Shown here: positions 8,216-17,157 of the stretch, piece after piece | Numbering within the stretch: the stretch's first letter is position 1 | Layout of the letters: each line of letters opens with the position of its first letter | Source: an uncultured Granulosicoccus sp. | GTDB taxonomy: Bacteria; Pseudomonadota; Gammaproteobacteria; Granulosicoccales; Granulosicoccaceae | NCBI GenBank assembly: GCA_947492525.1 | Contig: CANLNQ010000028.1 | Location: forward strand, 28,263 to 92,262 | Reading direction: 5' to 3' | Length of the DNA: 64,000 nucleotides | Translations under genes and position numbers: made by a program | The notes under the pieces: generated by a model | The model's database searches: none | The model's input: only the letters and a program-made list of their open reading frames with translations | Told to the model about the DNA's origin: nothing

Positions 8216-9414
8216 GTGCCCAAAACGACAAGCTGCTGATCGATATTGGCAGTACCTATTTCAAGGTCAGCACGCCGGAGTCCATCGAGCAGCATTTTCG
8301 GGATTTCAACAAGCAGATTCTCGATGACCTGATGCACAAATGCGGCGATACGGTAAAGCGTTTCGATGCACAGGATATTCATATCTGCTCATCCGCCAAT
8401 GGGGGACTGAGTACGCTGATCATCGGAACGACCCAGTCCTATTCGCTCAAATACGCGACCAATATCGCCTTCAACGCCGGCATCAATATCATTGATTCCA
8501 TCGTTTTTCAGGATATCGAGGACTACTCCATACCCAGCGACCTGATCGATGTCGTGATCATTGTCGGTGGTATCGACTCCAATGGCGGCCAGTTCGACCA
8601 ACGGCTGATGAACTACCTGAGCAAGCTCCAGTATTCCAATGTGGTCTATGTGGGCAACGCCCCCGATGCCGCACTCGTGAAGGCGGCAGTGGATAAGCTG
8701 GTGGTGTTGCCCAACATTATCGATGATCGACTGCATATCGTCGAGACGCACCTGAAGGATTACCTGACGAACCTGTATCAGCAGGACATCGAAGGCAAGG
8801 AAGATATCAAGCACCTCTACGAAATCACGAGCAATCAGATCTACCCGACCCCGTATGTGGTCAACAAATCCCTGCCATTGATGCACGATTTCTTTTCCGT
8901 CACCGACCCCTTCATACTGCTGGATATCGGTGGTGCGACCACCGACGTTCACTACTCCAAGGACCTGGTGAGTGACAACATCGTGACCGAGCAGGGGCAC
9001 GATCGAATCGTGTTCAAGAAGCTGGGTGTGTTCAAGTCCAGACAATCGCTGATCTTCACGGCCGAGAACAACGAGTTTGCCTACGAGCTGCTCATGCACC
9101 TCAAGGTAACGGAGAACATCTACAACGAGCACAGCGAAAAGGCCACTCGCATCCTGATGCAGCTTGCCATCTTTCTGGTGTTGTGCAAGATGTCCCACTA
9201 CCGACCCGCGTACGTCACCCTGAAGCTGCTCGCCATGAATTCCATCGTGTTCACCGGCGGTATCACCAAGGTTCTGAACACCGAGGATATAGAGGACGTG
9301 GTGGCGTTCTTCTATCGCAAGATACTGAACTCGGACCACAAACCAGTGACTGTGCTGGATACCCACTACGATATCTGGACCATCGGCGCAAAGGAACACG
9401 CAAAATGTCAATAA
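8212..9414 (+). CDS. glmL: MutL/GlmL-type ATPase accompanying the mutase
   Basis: A 400-residue protein starting at GTG 8212, which overlaps the previous stop (GTGA). It has two phosphate-binding signatures of the actin/hexokinase/Hsp70-like ATPase fold: LLIDIGSTYFKV at the N-terminus and FILLDIGGATTDVHYS near residue 240. MutL proteins are encoded beside glutamate mutase genes and are thought to repair or recharge the B12 subunit. The copy here is somewhat shorter than the usual 450-460 residues. Its presence in the operon supports a working B12 enzyme rather than a relic. Confidence 0.82.
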   Translation: MSAQNDKLLIDIGSTYFKVSTPESIEQHFRDFNKQILDDLMHKCGDTVKRFDAQDIHICSSANGGLSTLIIGTTQSYSLKYATNIAFNAGINIIDSIVFQDIEDYSIPSDLIDVVIIVGGIDSNGGQFDQRLMNYLSKLQYSNVVYVGNAPDAALVKAAVDKLVVLPNIIDDRLHIVETHLKDYLTNLYQQDIEGKEDIKHLYEITSNQIYPTPYVVNKSLPLMHDFFSVTDPFILLDIGGATTDVHYSKDLVSDNIVTEQGHDRIVFKKLGVFKSRQSLIFTAENNEFAYELLMHLKVTENIYNEHSEKATRILMQLAIFLVLCKMSHYRPAYVTLKLLAMNSIVFTGGITKVLNTEDIEDVVAFFYRKILNSDHKPVTVLDTHYDIWTIGAKEHAKCQ

Positions 9415-10976
9415 ACTGCATTCGTATCCTGCTGGACAAGGCGGCCAAGGCGCAGCCAGACAAGATTGCACTGACACACAATGACCAGCAACTTACCTAT
9501 GCGCAGCTGCTGAAACGGGTCGATCATGTCGCGCTCTATCTGCAGGAACTGGGTCTGCCGAAGGGCGCACGCATCGGGATCTATGCCAACAAGGACATCT
9601 CCCAGGTCGTGGCCATACTGGCAGTATTGTCGACCGATTACATACTGGTGCCGCTGACCCGCCTGCTCAAAGCAGAGCAGGTTCAATACATCATCGATGA
9701 CTGTGCCATTCAATGCGTCATCACCGACAAGCTCAAGCTGAAGAACATCGAGGAGATCGACTTCAGCGGGCATATCATTTCCATTGAAACCGTCGACAAG
9801 GACATACCGTCGTTCGAGGAAATCTACAAGTACTACAACAGACCGTTCAGCTGCGATATCAACGGTCACGACAACGCCGTCATCACCTATTCCTTCGGCT
9901 TGACGGGCACCCCCAAGGGCATCGTCATCTCGCACCGCAACCTGATCGACTCGGCGCGTGTCGTGTCGCAGTATCTTGATCTCAGCAAAACCGATGTCAT
10001 TTCTGGCTTGTTGATGTTCAACCTGGACTATGGACTGAACCAGATTTTCTGCGCCTTACTCAATGAAGCAACTCTGGCACTTCACCGCTTCATACTGCCC
10101 GAGGATTTCTTCAATCATCTGGTCAATGATCAGGTTACCGTGCTGCCACTCATGCCGGTGAACATCTCTCAGATGTTCGATGAGGATCTACAGGGACATC
10201 ACAGCGTCGATCTGTTCGACAAGGTGAGAATCATTACCTCATCCGGCGGCAACGTCACAGAGCAGATGGTTGAGTCCTGTGCAAAGACCTTCAGAAATGC
10301 GCGCTTCTTTTCCATGCACGGTCTCACCGAAGCCTTTCGCTCAACCTATCTGGATCCGTCCCAGATCCGGATTCGTCCGGATTCGATCGGCAAGGCCATA
10401 CCCGATGTCGAACTGTACGTCATTGACGATGACGGTTGTGAGTGCAAGCCACGCGAAGTGGGCGAATTGATTCATCGTGGTGGCTATATCTATCGAGGCT
10501 TCTGGAACGCGCCGGCCGAGACTGCCGAGCGTTTCAAATCCGTGCAGATTCTCAAGGATGTCGTCAACCTCGAAGGGCAGCTCGCCGATGAAATCGTGGT
10601 GGCAACAGGTGATTACGTCTACAAGGATGAGGAAGGCTATTTCTACTTTGCCTACCGGCGCGATGACATGATCAAGACCAGTGGTTTTCGGGTATCACCG
10701 TTTGAAGTGGAGTCGGTCGTGGAAAAGCATCTGCCGCAGATCAGGCAGTGCGCCGTGTTCGGCATGGACAATCCGCAGATCGAGGAGGAGATTGTCATGG
10801 TCTATTCCGCCGCCAGCGAGATCTCTGAAAAGGAGATCACCTTCGAACTGAAAAAGCACCTGGCCTCCTACATGCTGCCGAGCCGTATCGTGTACCGGAA
10901 GTCGCTGCCAATGGTGCAGAGCGACCAGAATCAGATCAACAAGGATGAGCTGAAGCGCGAACTGGCGGAGAACTGA
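9405..10976 (+). CDS. AMP-forming acyl/aminoacyl ligase (ANL superfamily)
   Basis: A 523-residue adenylating enzyme starting at ATG 9405, inside the last 10 bp of the MutL gene. The phosphate loop is TYSFGLTGTPKG at 161-172 (Thr usual at the Leu position). HGLTEAF is the A5 motif, and ATGDYVY with YRRDDMIKTSGFRV form the hinge and A8 region. The C-terminal lysine is in QINKDELKRE. It activates a carboxylate as acyl-AMP and passes it to CoA or a carrier thiol. No carrier protein, methylaspartase or thioesterase is encoded nearby. By context it may activate the mutase product, which is inference. It is not long enough for a multi-domain NRPS. Confidence 0.82.
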   Translation: MSINCIRILLDKAAKAQPDKIALTHNDQQLTYAQLLKRVDHVALYLQELGLPKGARIGIYANKDISQVVAILAVLSTDYILVPLTRLLKAEQVQYIIDDCAIQCVITDKLKLKNIEEIDFSGHIISIETVDKDIPSFEEIYKYYNRPFSCDINGHDNAVITYSFGLTGTPKGIVISHRNLIDSARVVSQYLDLSKTDVISGLLMFNLDYGLNQIFCALLNEATLALHRFILPEDFFNHLVNDQVTVLPLMPVNISQMFDEDLQGHHSVDLFDKVRIITSSGGNVTEQMVESCAKTFRNARFFSMHGLTEAFRSTYLDPSQIRIRPDSIGKAIPDVELYVIDDDGCECKPREVGELIHRGGYIYRGFWNAPAETAERFKSVQILKDVVNLEGQLADEIVVATGDYVYKDEEGYFYFAYRRDDMIKTSGFRVSPFEVESVVEKHLPQIRQCAVFGMDNPQIEEEIVMVYSAASEISEKEITFELKKHLASYMLPSRIVYRKSLPMVQSDQNQINKDELKRELAEN

Positions 10977-11020
10977 GAGGCCGGGGGCGGTATCAGGCTA
11001 CCAGCGCTACCAGCGCTATC

Positions 11021-11092
11021 GAGCTATCGAGCTATCGAGCTATCGAGCTATCGAGCTATCGAGCTATCGAGCTATCGAGCTATCGAGCTATC
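11021..11092. repeat. Nine tandem copies of the 8-bp unit GAGCTATC
   Basis: Nine perfect copies run head to tail from 11021. They begin 44 bp after the stop of the ligase gene and are preceded by a degenerate CCAGCGCTA pair. There is no spacer sequence, so this is not a CRISPR array. The unit length is not a multiple of three and the array is in non-coding DNA. Confidence 0.97.
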
Positions 11093-11173
11093 GAGCTGTC
11101 AGAGCTGTCAGAGCTGTCAGAGCTGTCAGAGCTGTCAGAGCTGTCAGAGCTGTCAGAGCTGTCAGAGCTGTCA
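11093..11173. repeat. Nine tandem copies of the 9-bp unit GAGCTGTCA
   Basis: These nine perfect copies directly abut the 8-bp array. The unit is clearly related (GAGCTATC versus GAGCTGTCA), differing by one transition and one added base, and the copy number is the same. The array ends about 60 bp before the stop of the convergent FKBP gene. Confidence 0.97.
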
Positions 11174-11235
11174 GAGCGATCGTACAGGCAGGGCGAGGCA
11201 GTGTTTACCAGCCCTGCCGTCGATGCAGCCGCTGA

Positions 11236-11709
11236 TCAGTCTTCGTTGATGCCCAGCAACTCGACATCGAAGATCAGGGTGGAGCCTGGCTCGATCTTGC
11301 CGGCAGCGCGATTGCCATAGGCAAGATTGCTGGGGATGAAGAACCGCGTTTTTTCGCCCTCGACCATCAACTGCAAGCCTTCCGTCCATCCGGGGATGAC
11401 CTGATTCAGACCGAAGGAAATCGGCTCGCCTCGCTCGACAGAACTGTCGAACACGGTGCCATCGATCAACGTGCCGTGATAGTGCACCTTGACGCTGTCA
11501 GTGGCCTCTGGATGGATGCTTCCAGTGCCCGGCTCGAGCACCTGGTACTGCAAGCCGGATGCGGTGGTCTGCACACCATCCACATCACCGTTCTTTTCGA
11601 GAAATGCCTGACCCACCAGAATATTGTCCTTGGCCTTGCCGGCACTCATGAACTTCTGGGTGATGAACCAGAGGGCAGCAACGACAAGCAGGATAAGTAC
11701 GAATTTCAT
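11236..11709 (-). CDS. Membrane-anchored FKBP-type peptidyl-prolyl isomerase
   Basis: A 157-residue protein. Residues 1-20 are a single hydrophobic segment without a clear signal-peptidase site, so it is probably a membrane anchor with the enzyme in the periplasm. The FKBP domain covers about residues 65-155, with VHYHGTLIDGTVFDSS, ISFGLNQVIPGW and the Leu-Ala-Tyr-Gly motif (SNLAYGNR), and ends IFDVELLGI. It would speed proline isomerisation in exported proteins. The short linker before the domain resembles FklB/FkpA-type enzymes, but the long dimerisation region of those proteins is absent. Confidence 0.87.
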   Translation of the reverse strand: MKFVLILLVVAALWFITQKFMSAGKAKDNILVGQAFLEKNGDVDGVQTTASGLQYQVLEPGTGSIHPEATDSVKVHYHGTLIDGTVFDSSVERGEPISFGLNQVIPGWTEGLQLMVEGEKTRFFIPSNLAYGNRAAGKIEPGSTLIFDVELLGINED

Positions 11710-11760
11710 GGCGAATGCCTGTGGGCAGAGATGGGGTGTCAGGATAGCGAATAAGCGGCG

Positions 11761-13590
11761 TCAAGGGTTGTCGCAAGGCCTTGTCCCGGCTGCTTGTTCG
11801 CGCTCCGGTGTGAAAGCCTTGATGGATCGTGCCTGACCACGAATCGGCACATCACCCACCAGCCGCAGCGGAATGACATCACCGGCCAGTCTGGCAGTGT
11901 TCTCGGATATCAACAGCTGGGTACCGAACTGCTTGTTGAGCACTTCCAGCCTGGAGGCAAGATTCACCGAATTGCCGTAAACCGTGTAGCTCAAGCGACC
12001 CGCAGCCCCCACCGCTCCCGCGACAACGGGACCCGTATCGATCCCTATGCGTATGCGCAGGCAATGCTCGGCATAGACTGTCGTGTGAACACTATCGAGC
12101 ATTTCCGAGGCTGCCAGTATCGCACTTCGCGCATGATCGGGATTGTCGATCGGTACATTGAAAGTCGCCAGAATGGCATCACCGTGAAACTGCGTCACAA
12201 CCCCCAGATGGCGTTCCAGTATGGTGACCATGTCAGAAAAATAGGCGTTGAGAATCGCCACGACTCGGGTCGAGCCTAGCGTTTCGGTCAGTTGCGTAAA
12301 ACCCTCTATGTCGGAATAGAGAAGGGTGGCGGTGGCATTTTCGGTCTGCAGGCACCCACCATCGGAGAGCAGGTTGCGAGCCACTTCCTCCGGCACGAAC
12401 TGGCCCAGAGTCTGTCTGATCAAGGTGCGTTCACGCAGGTCGACCACCATCTGATTGAAGGAACGGGCCGCATCATCCAGTTCGCGCATGCGGCTGCCGG
12501 GCAGTGCCGGGATGTCGTCCAGTTCATTGGCCTCCACCTGGCGTGCTGCCATGGCAATGGCTGTCACGGGGCGGGTGATGTAACGACCGAGAAAGAACGC
12601 ACCGATCACGGCAATCAACAGGACAGCAAGACCGACGAGCAGGCTGCGCATCAATCGCTCACCCTCAGCACCGCCGTAGGTTTCGGTATTCAGATAGGCG
12701 CCGATGATCCAGGGTGTGGGCCCATAGGCTTCGATGGAGCGATACAGATAGATATAGAAGCGTTTATGCGCCTTGATGAAGGCGCCCGAGGTATGCAGTA
12801 CATTGTCGTTGGTGAGAAAGAAGAGCTCTTTTTCATCCGGGGACCAGATACGCTTCAGGACATCGTCGTCAAGTTCATCGAGCCGTAACAACGGGGCCTC
12901 GGAGCTTTCGATATCACTCTGCTCTTCAACGAGGGAGGGGTGTGCCAGAACCCGGTCTTGTCCGTACAGCACGAACGGTGTCATGCCTTCACGCGGGGCG
13001 AGCTCGGCGACATGCCGCGATAATTCTTCGATGGGCACGATCTGCGCAAGCATGGCCAGCAATTGGCCCTCGCTGTCGCGGATGGGCAGATCATGCAGCA
13101 GTATCGTCTTGCCGATGGTATCGGTGAAGAACGGCTCCACCCAGGAAGGCTCGCTTCGATTCCTGCCACTGTCGAACCACGTGAGAATACCCGGACGCGC
13201 GGACCAGTTTTCAGACACAGCCTCGCTCTTGTCTCGTTGCCAGCGACGTACCTGAAAATCCGGGGTAAGCAGAGCGACACCCGCGACCTGATCCGTCGCC
13301 GCCAGCGCACCCAGCATGAATTGATCGAAGTTCTCAAGCGACGCCAGCTCGCCAGCGTTGTCCGCAACATGCTCGGCTATCCAGTTCGCCTGTTGTTGTA
13401 CGGGACGAAGCCACAGGGCAATATCCCGTTCCATGGCACTGACCAGCGTTTGCGCCTGATCACTCATCAACAGACGAGTATTCTGGGTGGCGCTGACCAG
13501 ACCGAGCAGAAAGACGATACCGACTGCCAGCGCCACCAGAGCGGTAACTCCGAACACCGTAATGAAGCGAATGGGAATGCGAATACTCAT
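11761..13590 (-). CDS. Membrane class III adenylate/guanylate cyclase with sensor and HAMP domains
   Basis: A 609-residue protein: membrane helix at 11-32, a periplasmic cache-like sensor of about 280 residues, a second helix at 316-337, HAMP at 338-392 and the cyclase domain from about 418. The metal-binding aspartates are D427 (YSDIEGFT) and D471 (FHGDAILATF). The transition-state pair is N543 and R547 (VYGNSVNLASRLE), with a Thr (T536) at the adenine-contact position. The position usually held by the substrate-selecting lysine (four before D471) is Gln467. It should make a cyclic nucleotide in response to an outside signal. Substrate choice is uncertain. Confidence 0.85.
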   Translation of the reverse strand: MSIRIPIRFITVFGVTALVALAVGIVFLLGLVSATQNTRLLMSDQAQTLVSAMERDIALWLRPVQQQANWIAEHVADNAGELASLENFDQFMLGALAATDQVAGVALLTPDFQVRRWQRDKSEAVSENWSARPGILTWFDSGRNRSEPSWVEPFFTDTIGKTILLHDLPIRDSEGQLLAMLAQIVPIEELSRHVAELAPREGMTPFVLYGQDRVLAHPSLVEEQSDIESSEAPLLRLDELDDDVLKRIWSPDEKELFFLTNDNVLHTSGAFIKAHKRFYIYLYRSIEAYGPTPWIIGAYLNTETYGGAEGERLMRSLLVGLAVLLIAVIGAFFLGRYITRPVTAIAMAARQVEANELDDIPALPGSRMRELDDAARSFNQMVVDLRERTLIRQTLGQFVPEEVARNLLSDGGCLQTENATATLLYSDIEGFTQLTETLGSTRVVAILNAYFSDMVTILERHLGVVTQFHGDAILATFNVPIDNPDHARSAILAASEMLDSVHTTVYAEHCLRIRIGIDTGPVVAGAVGAAGRLSYTVYGNSVNLASRLEVLNKQFGTQLLISENTARLAGDVIPLRLVGDVPIRGQARSIKAFTPEREQAAGTRPCDNP

Positions 13591-13636
13591 TCCCTGAGTG
13601 TAAAGGGTTTCCCGCTCAGCTTGTCATGAGTTGCGC

Positions 13637-14257
13637 CTATTGTCGGAAGGCAACGCAGATGGCCTGTGCAGTGACTTCGCCCGAGAAGGTCGGGACTGTG
13701 CAACGATAGGTCTCCGGGCTCACCGCGGCATCGGCCTCGACGATATCCGATGTACTGCAGGCACCGCCGGACAGGTATTCGGTGTAGCGAGTGGTGCCGA
13801 ATTCTGTTTCGTAGGTCACCGGACACCGGGCTATGCAGGTCTCACCCGGACCCACATCCTTGCAGGTCTTGGTCACGATCAGGACGTTATACCGCCCATC
13901 GTACGATATTGAATCATCGGTCTCGGAACCGGTGTATTCGACACTGATATAGGGCTGACCGATTTCGTCGGGGTTGCGAGTGACACCGAACTCACCTTCA
14001 TCGTTGAACGAGATCACGTGGTAATTGCCTGGCTCGGTCACCGTGTACTGCGTATCTCCGCGGACGGTATCGAAGTAATCGTAGTCCAGGTGAATGTTGT
14101 AGCCAGTGGCACCTTCCTGGGCGCCCCACGTCAGTTGATCGCCGTCGAGCGCAAGTCCGGTAACCCGTGGCAGATCAGCCATGGCCGTCACACTGGCGGA
14201 AATAAATGTCAGGAGACTCAAGGTACGAAGTAGCGTGCGCATGGTCAGGTTCCTCAT
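13637..14257 (-). CDS. Exported protein with an FN3/Ig-like fold, function unknown
   Basis: About 206 residues with a signal peptide ending at AMA (near residue 27); the start could also be the ATG at 14242. The mature part begins LPRVTGLALDGDQLTWGAQEGATGYNIHLD, the beta-strand pattern of a fibronectin type III-like module. The C-terminal half contains six cysteines (CKDVGPGETCIARC and three more), suggesting disulphide bonds in the periplasm or outside. I do not recognise a named family. It stands 46 bp upstream of the cyclase gene on the same strand and might be co-transcribed with it. Confidence 0.65.
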   Translation of the reverse strand: MRNLTMRTLLRTLSLLTFISASVTAMADLPRVTGLALDGDQLTWGAQEGATGYNIHLDYDYFDTVRGDTQYTVTEPGNYHVISFNDEGEFGVTRNPDEIGQPYISVEYTGSETDDSISYDGRYNVLIVTKTCKDVGPGETCIARCPVTYETEFGTTRYTEYLSGGACSTSDIVEADAAVSPETYRCTVPTFSGEVTAQAICVAFRQ

Positions 14258-14394
14258 ATCTGTGGTTTTGAATACGTGCAGCTTCGCAGTCTAGGTGGGT
14301 AAACCAGACGTTTGAAGGGAAAGTTGCCAAGACGAACGGGGCCGAATGTGATAATGAAGACCTTTCAATGCCGAGTATGCGCTGGGAAACAGTC

Positions 14395-14634
14395 ATGACA
14401 GACAAGGGATCGAAGTCGGCGCCGGGAAAAATACCGGCGCCAATCGTGCCGTTGGAACCACTGTATTCCATGCTGCAGGATGCCCCGCTGGACGCTGTCG
14501 AGTATCTGCACCAGGAGCTTTCGCGCGAGAATCAGCAAGGCGATCTGGACGAGACTCTGCCGAGTCTGGGTATTTCGCGTCGACGGGCAATCGAGCAGAC
14601 AAGGCTGGTGCTGGAGCAGCGCCGTGACCGTTGA
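14395..14634 (+). CDS. Small hypothetical protein
   Basis: A 79-residue frame starting at ATG 14395, preceded by GGGAAA about 9 bp upstream; an in-frame ATG lies at 14368. The product is hydrophilic and charged, with a proline-rich N-terminus (APGKIPAPIVPLEPL) and a helical C-terminal half (DAVEYLHQELSREN to QTRLVLEQRRDR). No motif is recognised. Codon use looks like the neighbours, which is the main reason to keep it. Confidence 0.45.
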   Translation: MTDKGSKSAPGKIPAPIVPLEPLYSMLQDAPLDAVEYLHQELSRENQQGDLDETLPSLGISRRRAIEQTRLVLEQRRDR

Positions 14635-14699
14635 ACCCGACTCATGCTCATATTGCGACTAGCGAGCATGCCCTGCCTGACGATGAGCACCGATGCAGG

Positions 14700-15134
14700 T
14701 CACGATCCAGTCAGCATGGTGTCCTCGTCAGCTGTCTTAGATTGCAAGCGACTCATCAGCACCAGCAGACAAGCCAGACCGATGGCGGCTTCGAGTGCCA
14801 TTGCCTGGATCAATCCCAAGGCAGGTACACCATCGACAATCACGCTCAGACAGCGAGTGGCCGCATACGAGAGATAAACAAGCGTGGCCAACTGGAGGGC
14901 GATATCCCCCAGGCTTCTGACAAAGGCTGCGACTATCATGAATGTTCCCGCCACCAACAGTAAACCGGCGGGCGCCTTGAGTTCATTGAGCAGGCTGACG
15001 TTCACACCAAGATCGATATTGTTCGATGCGTAGAAACCTGCCGGCGACACGATGATGGACGCGCCGACAAGAATCAGAAGTGCTCCAGACAGCAGCAGAA
15101 GTGCAATTCGTGTTTTTCCCAATTTCATTCTCAT
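14700..15134 (-). CDS. DUF4345-like four-helix membrane protein
   Basis: A 144-residue protein with four predicted membrane helices (about 9-30, 50-72, 78-98 and 103-127). The sequence SPAGFYASNNIDLGVNVSLLNELKAP between helices 1 and 2 is typical of DUF4345 proteins, whose function is unknown. It follows the NmrA-like gene by 53 bp on the same strand, and the two probably form an operon opposite an AraC-type regulator. Confidence 0.65.
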   Translation of the reverse strand: MRMKLGKTRIALLLLSGALLILVGASIIVSPAGFYASNNIDLGVNVSLLNELKAPAGLLLVAGTFMIVAAFVRSLGDIALQLATLVYLSYAATRCLSVIVDGVPALGLIQAMALEAAIGLACLLVLMSRLQSKTADEDTMLTGS

Positions 15135-15187
15135 TTCAATTCTCCATGGTGAATCAGGCTAGAGGGTGTTCGATAATGAGCCCTCGT

Positions 15188-16033
15188 CTAGCCCTGTCGT
15201 AACAGACCACTCCGGTTCCAGGCACCTGATGCCATGACCTTGCGAAGATAGTCGCTGAAGTCTGTTGCCGGGCGTCCGAGCGCTTCCTCCACGCCCGTGG
15301 CCGGCGTTGAGTTTCGGCCGTCGAACACAACTGTGAAGAGTTCGTGCATGAGCCACAACATGTCCTCGGGCAGCCCCTGTTCGCGAAGTGCCTGAAGAAA
15401 TTCTTCCACGCTGATCCGGGTGTACTTGATGTCGTAACCAGCCGCGTCAGAGATATCGGCAACACACTGCGCGAAGGTCATGGCACGAGGTCCGCTGACC
15501 TCGAAAAGACGGTTGCGAAGCTCAGGGTTGGTCAGCGCGGCCACCGCAACGTCAGCGATATCATCTATATCGATGAAAGGTTCTGCGATGTCGCCTGCCG
15601 GCAGCATCAGCTCGCCGCTCAGTATGCCTTCGATCATGAATCCCTCGCTGAAGTTCTGCATGAACCAGCTTGAGCGAACCACATTCCAGTCCAGTGCACT
15701 GTTCATCAGAATAGTCTCTGCGCGCTCTGCACCTTGCTCACCGCGGCCAGACAACAACACCAGATGTTGCAGGCCGACATCTTCGGCCAGAGAAACGAAA
15801 TCTCGAATTCCTTGCTCGGCAGATGGCATGGCCAGATCGGGGTAGAAGGTGACATAAGCCGACTCGACTCCCTCAAGCGCTGCGCGCCAGGTGCTGGCAT
15901 CCTCCCAGTCGAAGGCCGGCGAGGATGAGCGCGACACGCCTCGCGTGGAATAGCCAAGCGCCTGCAATCGCTGCTCGACTCGCAGTCCGGTCTTGGCGGT
16001 TTTTCCGATGATCAGAATGGGTGAAGTTTTCAT
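15188..16033 (-). CDS. NmrA-like NAD(P)-binding protein
   Basis: A 281-residue atypical short-chain dehydrogenase. The N-terminus ILIIGKTAKTGLRVEQRL is the glycine-poor version of the Rossmann dinucleotide loop found in NmrA/HSCARG proteins. VVRSSWFMQNFSEG and AEPFIDIDDIADVAVAAL are family hallmarks, and there is no canonical Tyr-x3-Lys catalytic pair. Members act as redox-sensing regulators or as reductases. It is the first gene of a pair with DUF4345, 143 bp from a divergent AraC regulator that is its likely controller. Confidence 0.82.
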   Translation of the reverse strand: MKTSPILIIGKTAKTGLRVEQRLQALGYSTRGVSRSSSPAFDWEDASTWRAALEGVESAYVTFYPDLAMPSAEQGIRDFVSLAEDVGLQHLVLLSGRGEQGAERAETILMNSALDWNVVRSSWFMQNFSEGFMIEGILSGELMLPAGDIAEPFIDIDDIADVAVAALTNPELRNRLFEVSGPRAMTFAQCVADISDAAGYDIKYTRISVEEFLQALREQGLPEDMLWLMHELFTVVFDGRNSTPATGVEEALGRPATDFSDYLRKVMASGAWNRSGLLRQG

Positions 16034-16176
16034 GGAACGATCTCCTGTACGGATGGTAAATAGAGGCCAGCAATCGTCTTGCTTGCCGACGTCATACAGC
16101 TTGTGCGCATCGCTCTGGAGTTGAAATCACAAATTGTCTATGATATTTATCCAATCGTCCAGAATCGTCGCAATCA

Positions 16177-17157
16177 ATGACTGAAACTCGATTGGAAACC
16201 CCGCGCATCGAAGCGCAGTTGCCACCCAGCTCGGATCCGTTCGGTGAAGTGCTGCAGCTGCTGCGACTGAATGGTGTGCTCTACTGCAACTCACAATTGA
16301 GCGCACCCTGGGGCATCGAGCTGCCGCACCTTCCCGGGGTCATGAATGTGGAAGTGGTGACAGCCGGACAGTGCTGGATCGAATTCGAGGGCGAACAGCC
16401 AGTACACATGCCGGAGGGCAGCCTTGTATTGATCCCGCATGGACGTCGCCACGTCCTGCGTGGAAGCCCCGGAGACAAGGCCACCAGGCTTGAAGATATT
16501 CCGGTCGAGAAAATCGGGGATCGTTTCGAGAACATGACGTTCGGCGGGGGAGGTCGACTCACCCAAGTCACATACTACGGCGTGCGATTTGATCCGTATC
16601 TGGCCGATCGCCTGCTTCGTTTACTCCCCGACATGCTGCATCTGCGCACGCACATCAATGATGGCAGCTGGTTGCAGAGCACGATACAGTTCATTGCGCG
16701 CGAAGCGCAGTTGCGCCTGCCCGGCAGCGAAACCGTCATCACTCGATTGGCGGACATTCTCGTCATCCAGGCCATTCGCACCTGGATCGAGAGCGTGCGT
16801 GAGGAAGAGCAGGGATGGATTGCCGCCTTGCACGATCCCCAGATTGGCAAGGCCATGTCGCTGATGCATCGGCATCCGCAACGTGACTGGCGCGTCGAGA
16901 GTCTCGCCCATGAGGTCGGTATGTCACGCTCCGGGTTTTCAGCACGATTCACTGCCATGGCCGGCGAGTCAGTAAAACAGTATCTGACCGGACTACGCAT
17001 GCAGCTGGCACACCGGGAACTGCGCGAAACCACCGATACTCTGGCCCGGATTGCCGAACGCGTTGGCTATCAGTCAGAGCATGCCTTCAACCGTGCATTC
17101 AAGCGAGAGGTGGGCATGGCACCCGGGGCCGTACGCAAGCTTTGTACACGATTGTAA
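16177..17157 (+). CDS. AraC-family regulator with N-terminal cupin
   Basis: A 326-residue protein. Residues 15-200 form a cupin-type sensing domain (LPGVMNVEVVTAGQCWIEFE, then LVLIPHGRRHVLRG) of the cupin_6 kind. Residues 225-325 are the double helix-turn-helix: WRVESLAHEVGMSRSGFSAR and LARIAERVGYQSEHAFNRAF. Such regulators commonly respond to small organic molecules and control a neighbouring dehydrogenase. The gene is divergent from the NmrA/DUF4345 pair. Confidence 0.87.
   Translation: MTETRLETPRIEAQLPPSSDPFGEVLQLLRLNGVLYCNSQLSAPWGIELPHLPGVMNVEVVTAGQCWIEFEGEQPVHMPEGSLVLIPHGRRHVLRGSPGDKATRLEDIPVEKIGDRFENMTFGGGGRLTQVTYYGVRFDPYLADRLLRLLPDMLHLRTHINDGSWLQSTIQFIAREAQLRLPGSETVITRLADILVIQAIRTWIESVREEEQGWIAALHDPQIGKAMSLMHRHPQRDWRVESLAHEVGMSRSGFSARFTAMAGESVKQYLTGLRMQLAHRELRETTDTLARIAERVGYQSEHAFNRAFKREVGMAPGAVRKLCTRL

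Noticed and set aside
7079..9477. Two long minus-strand open frames (371 and 362 codons) opposite the mutase and MutL genes
   Set aside because: Antisense shadows of well-recognised genes; no motifs and no ribosome-binding sites.
11021..11173. CRISPR array
   Set aside because: The units are contiguous, only 8-9 bp long and have no spacers; no cas genes are present.
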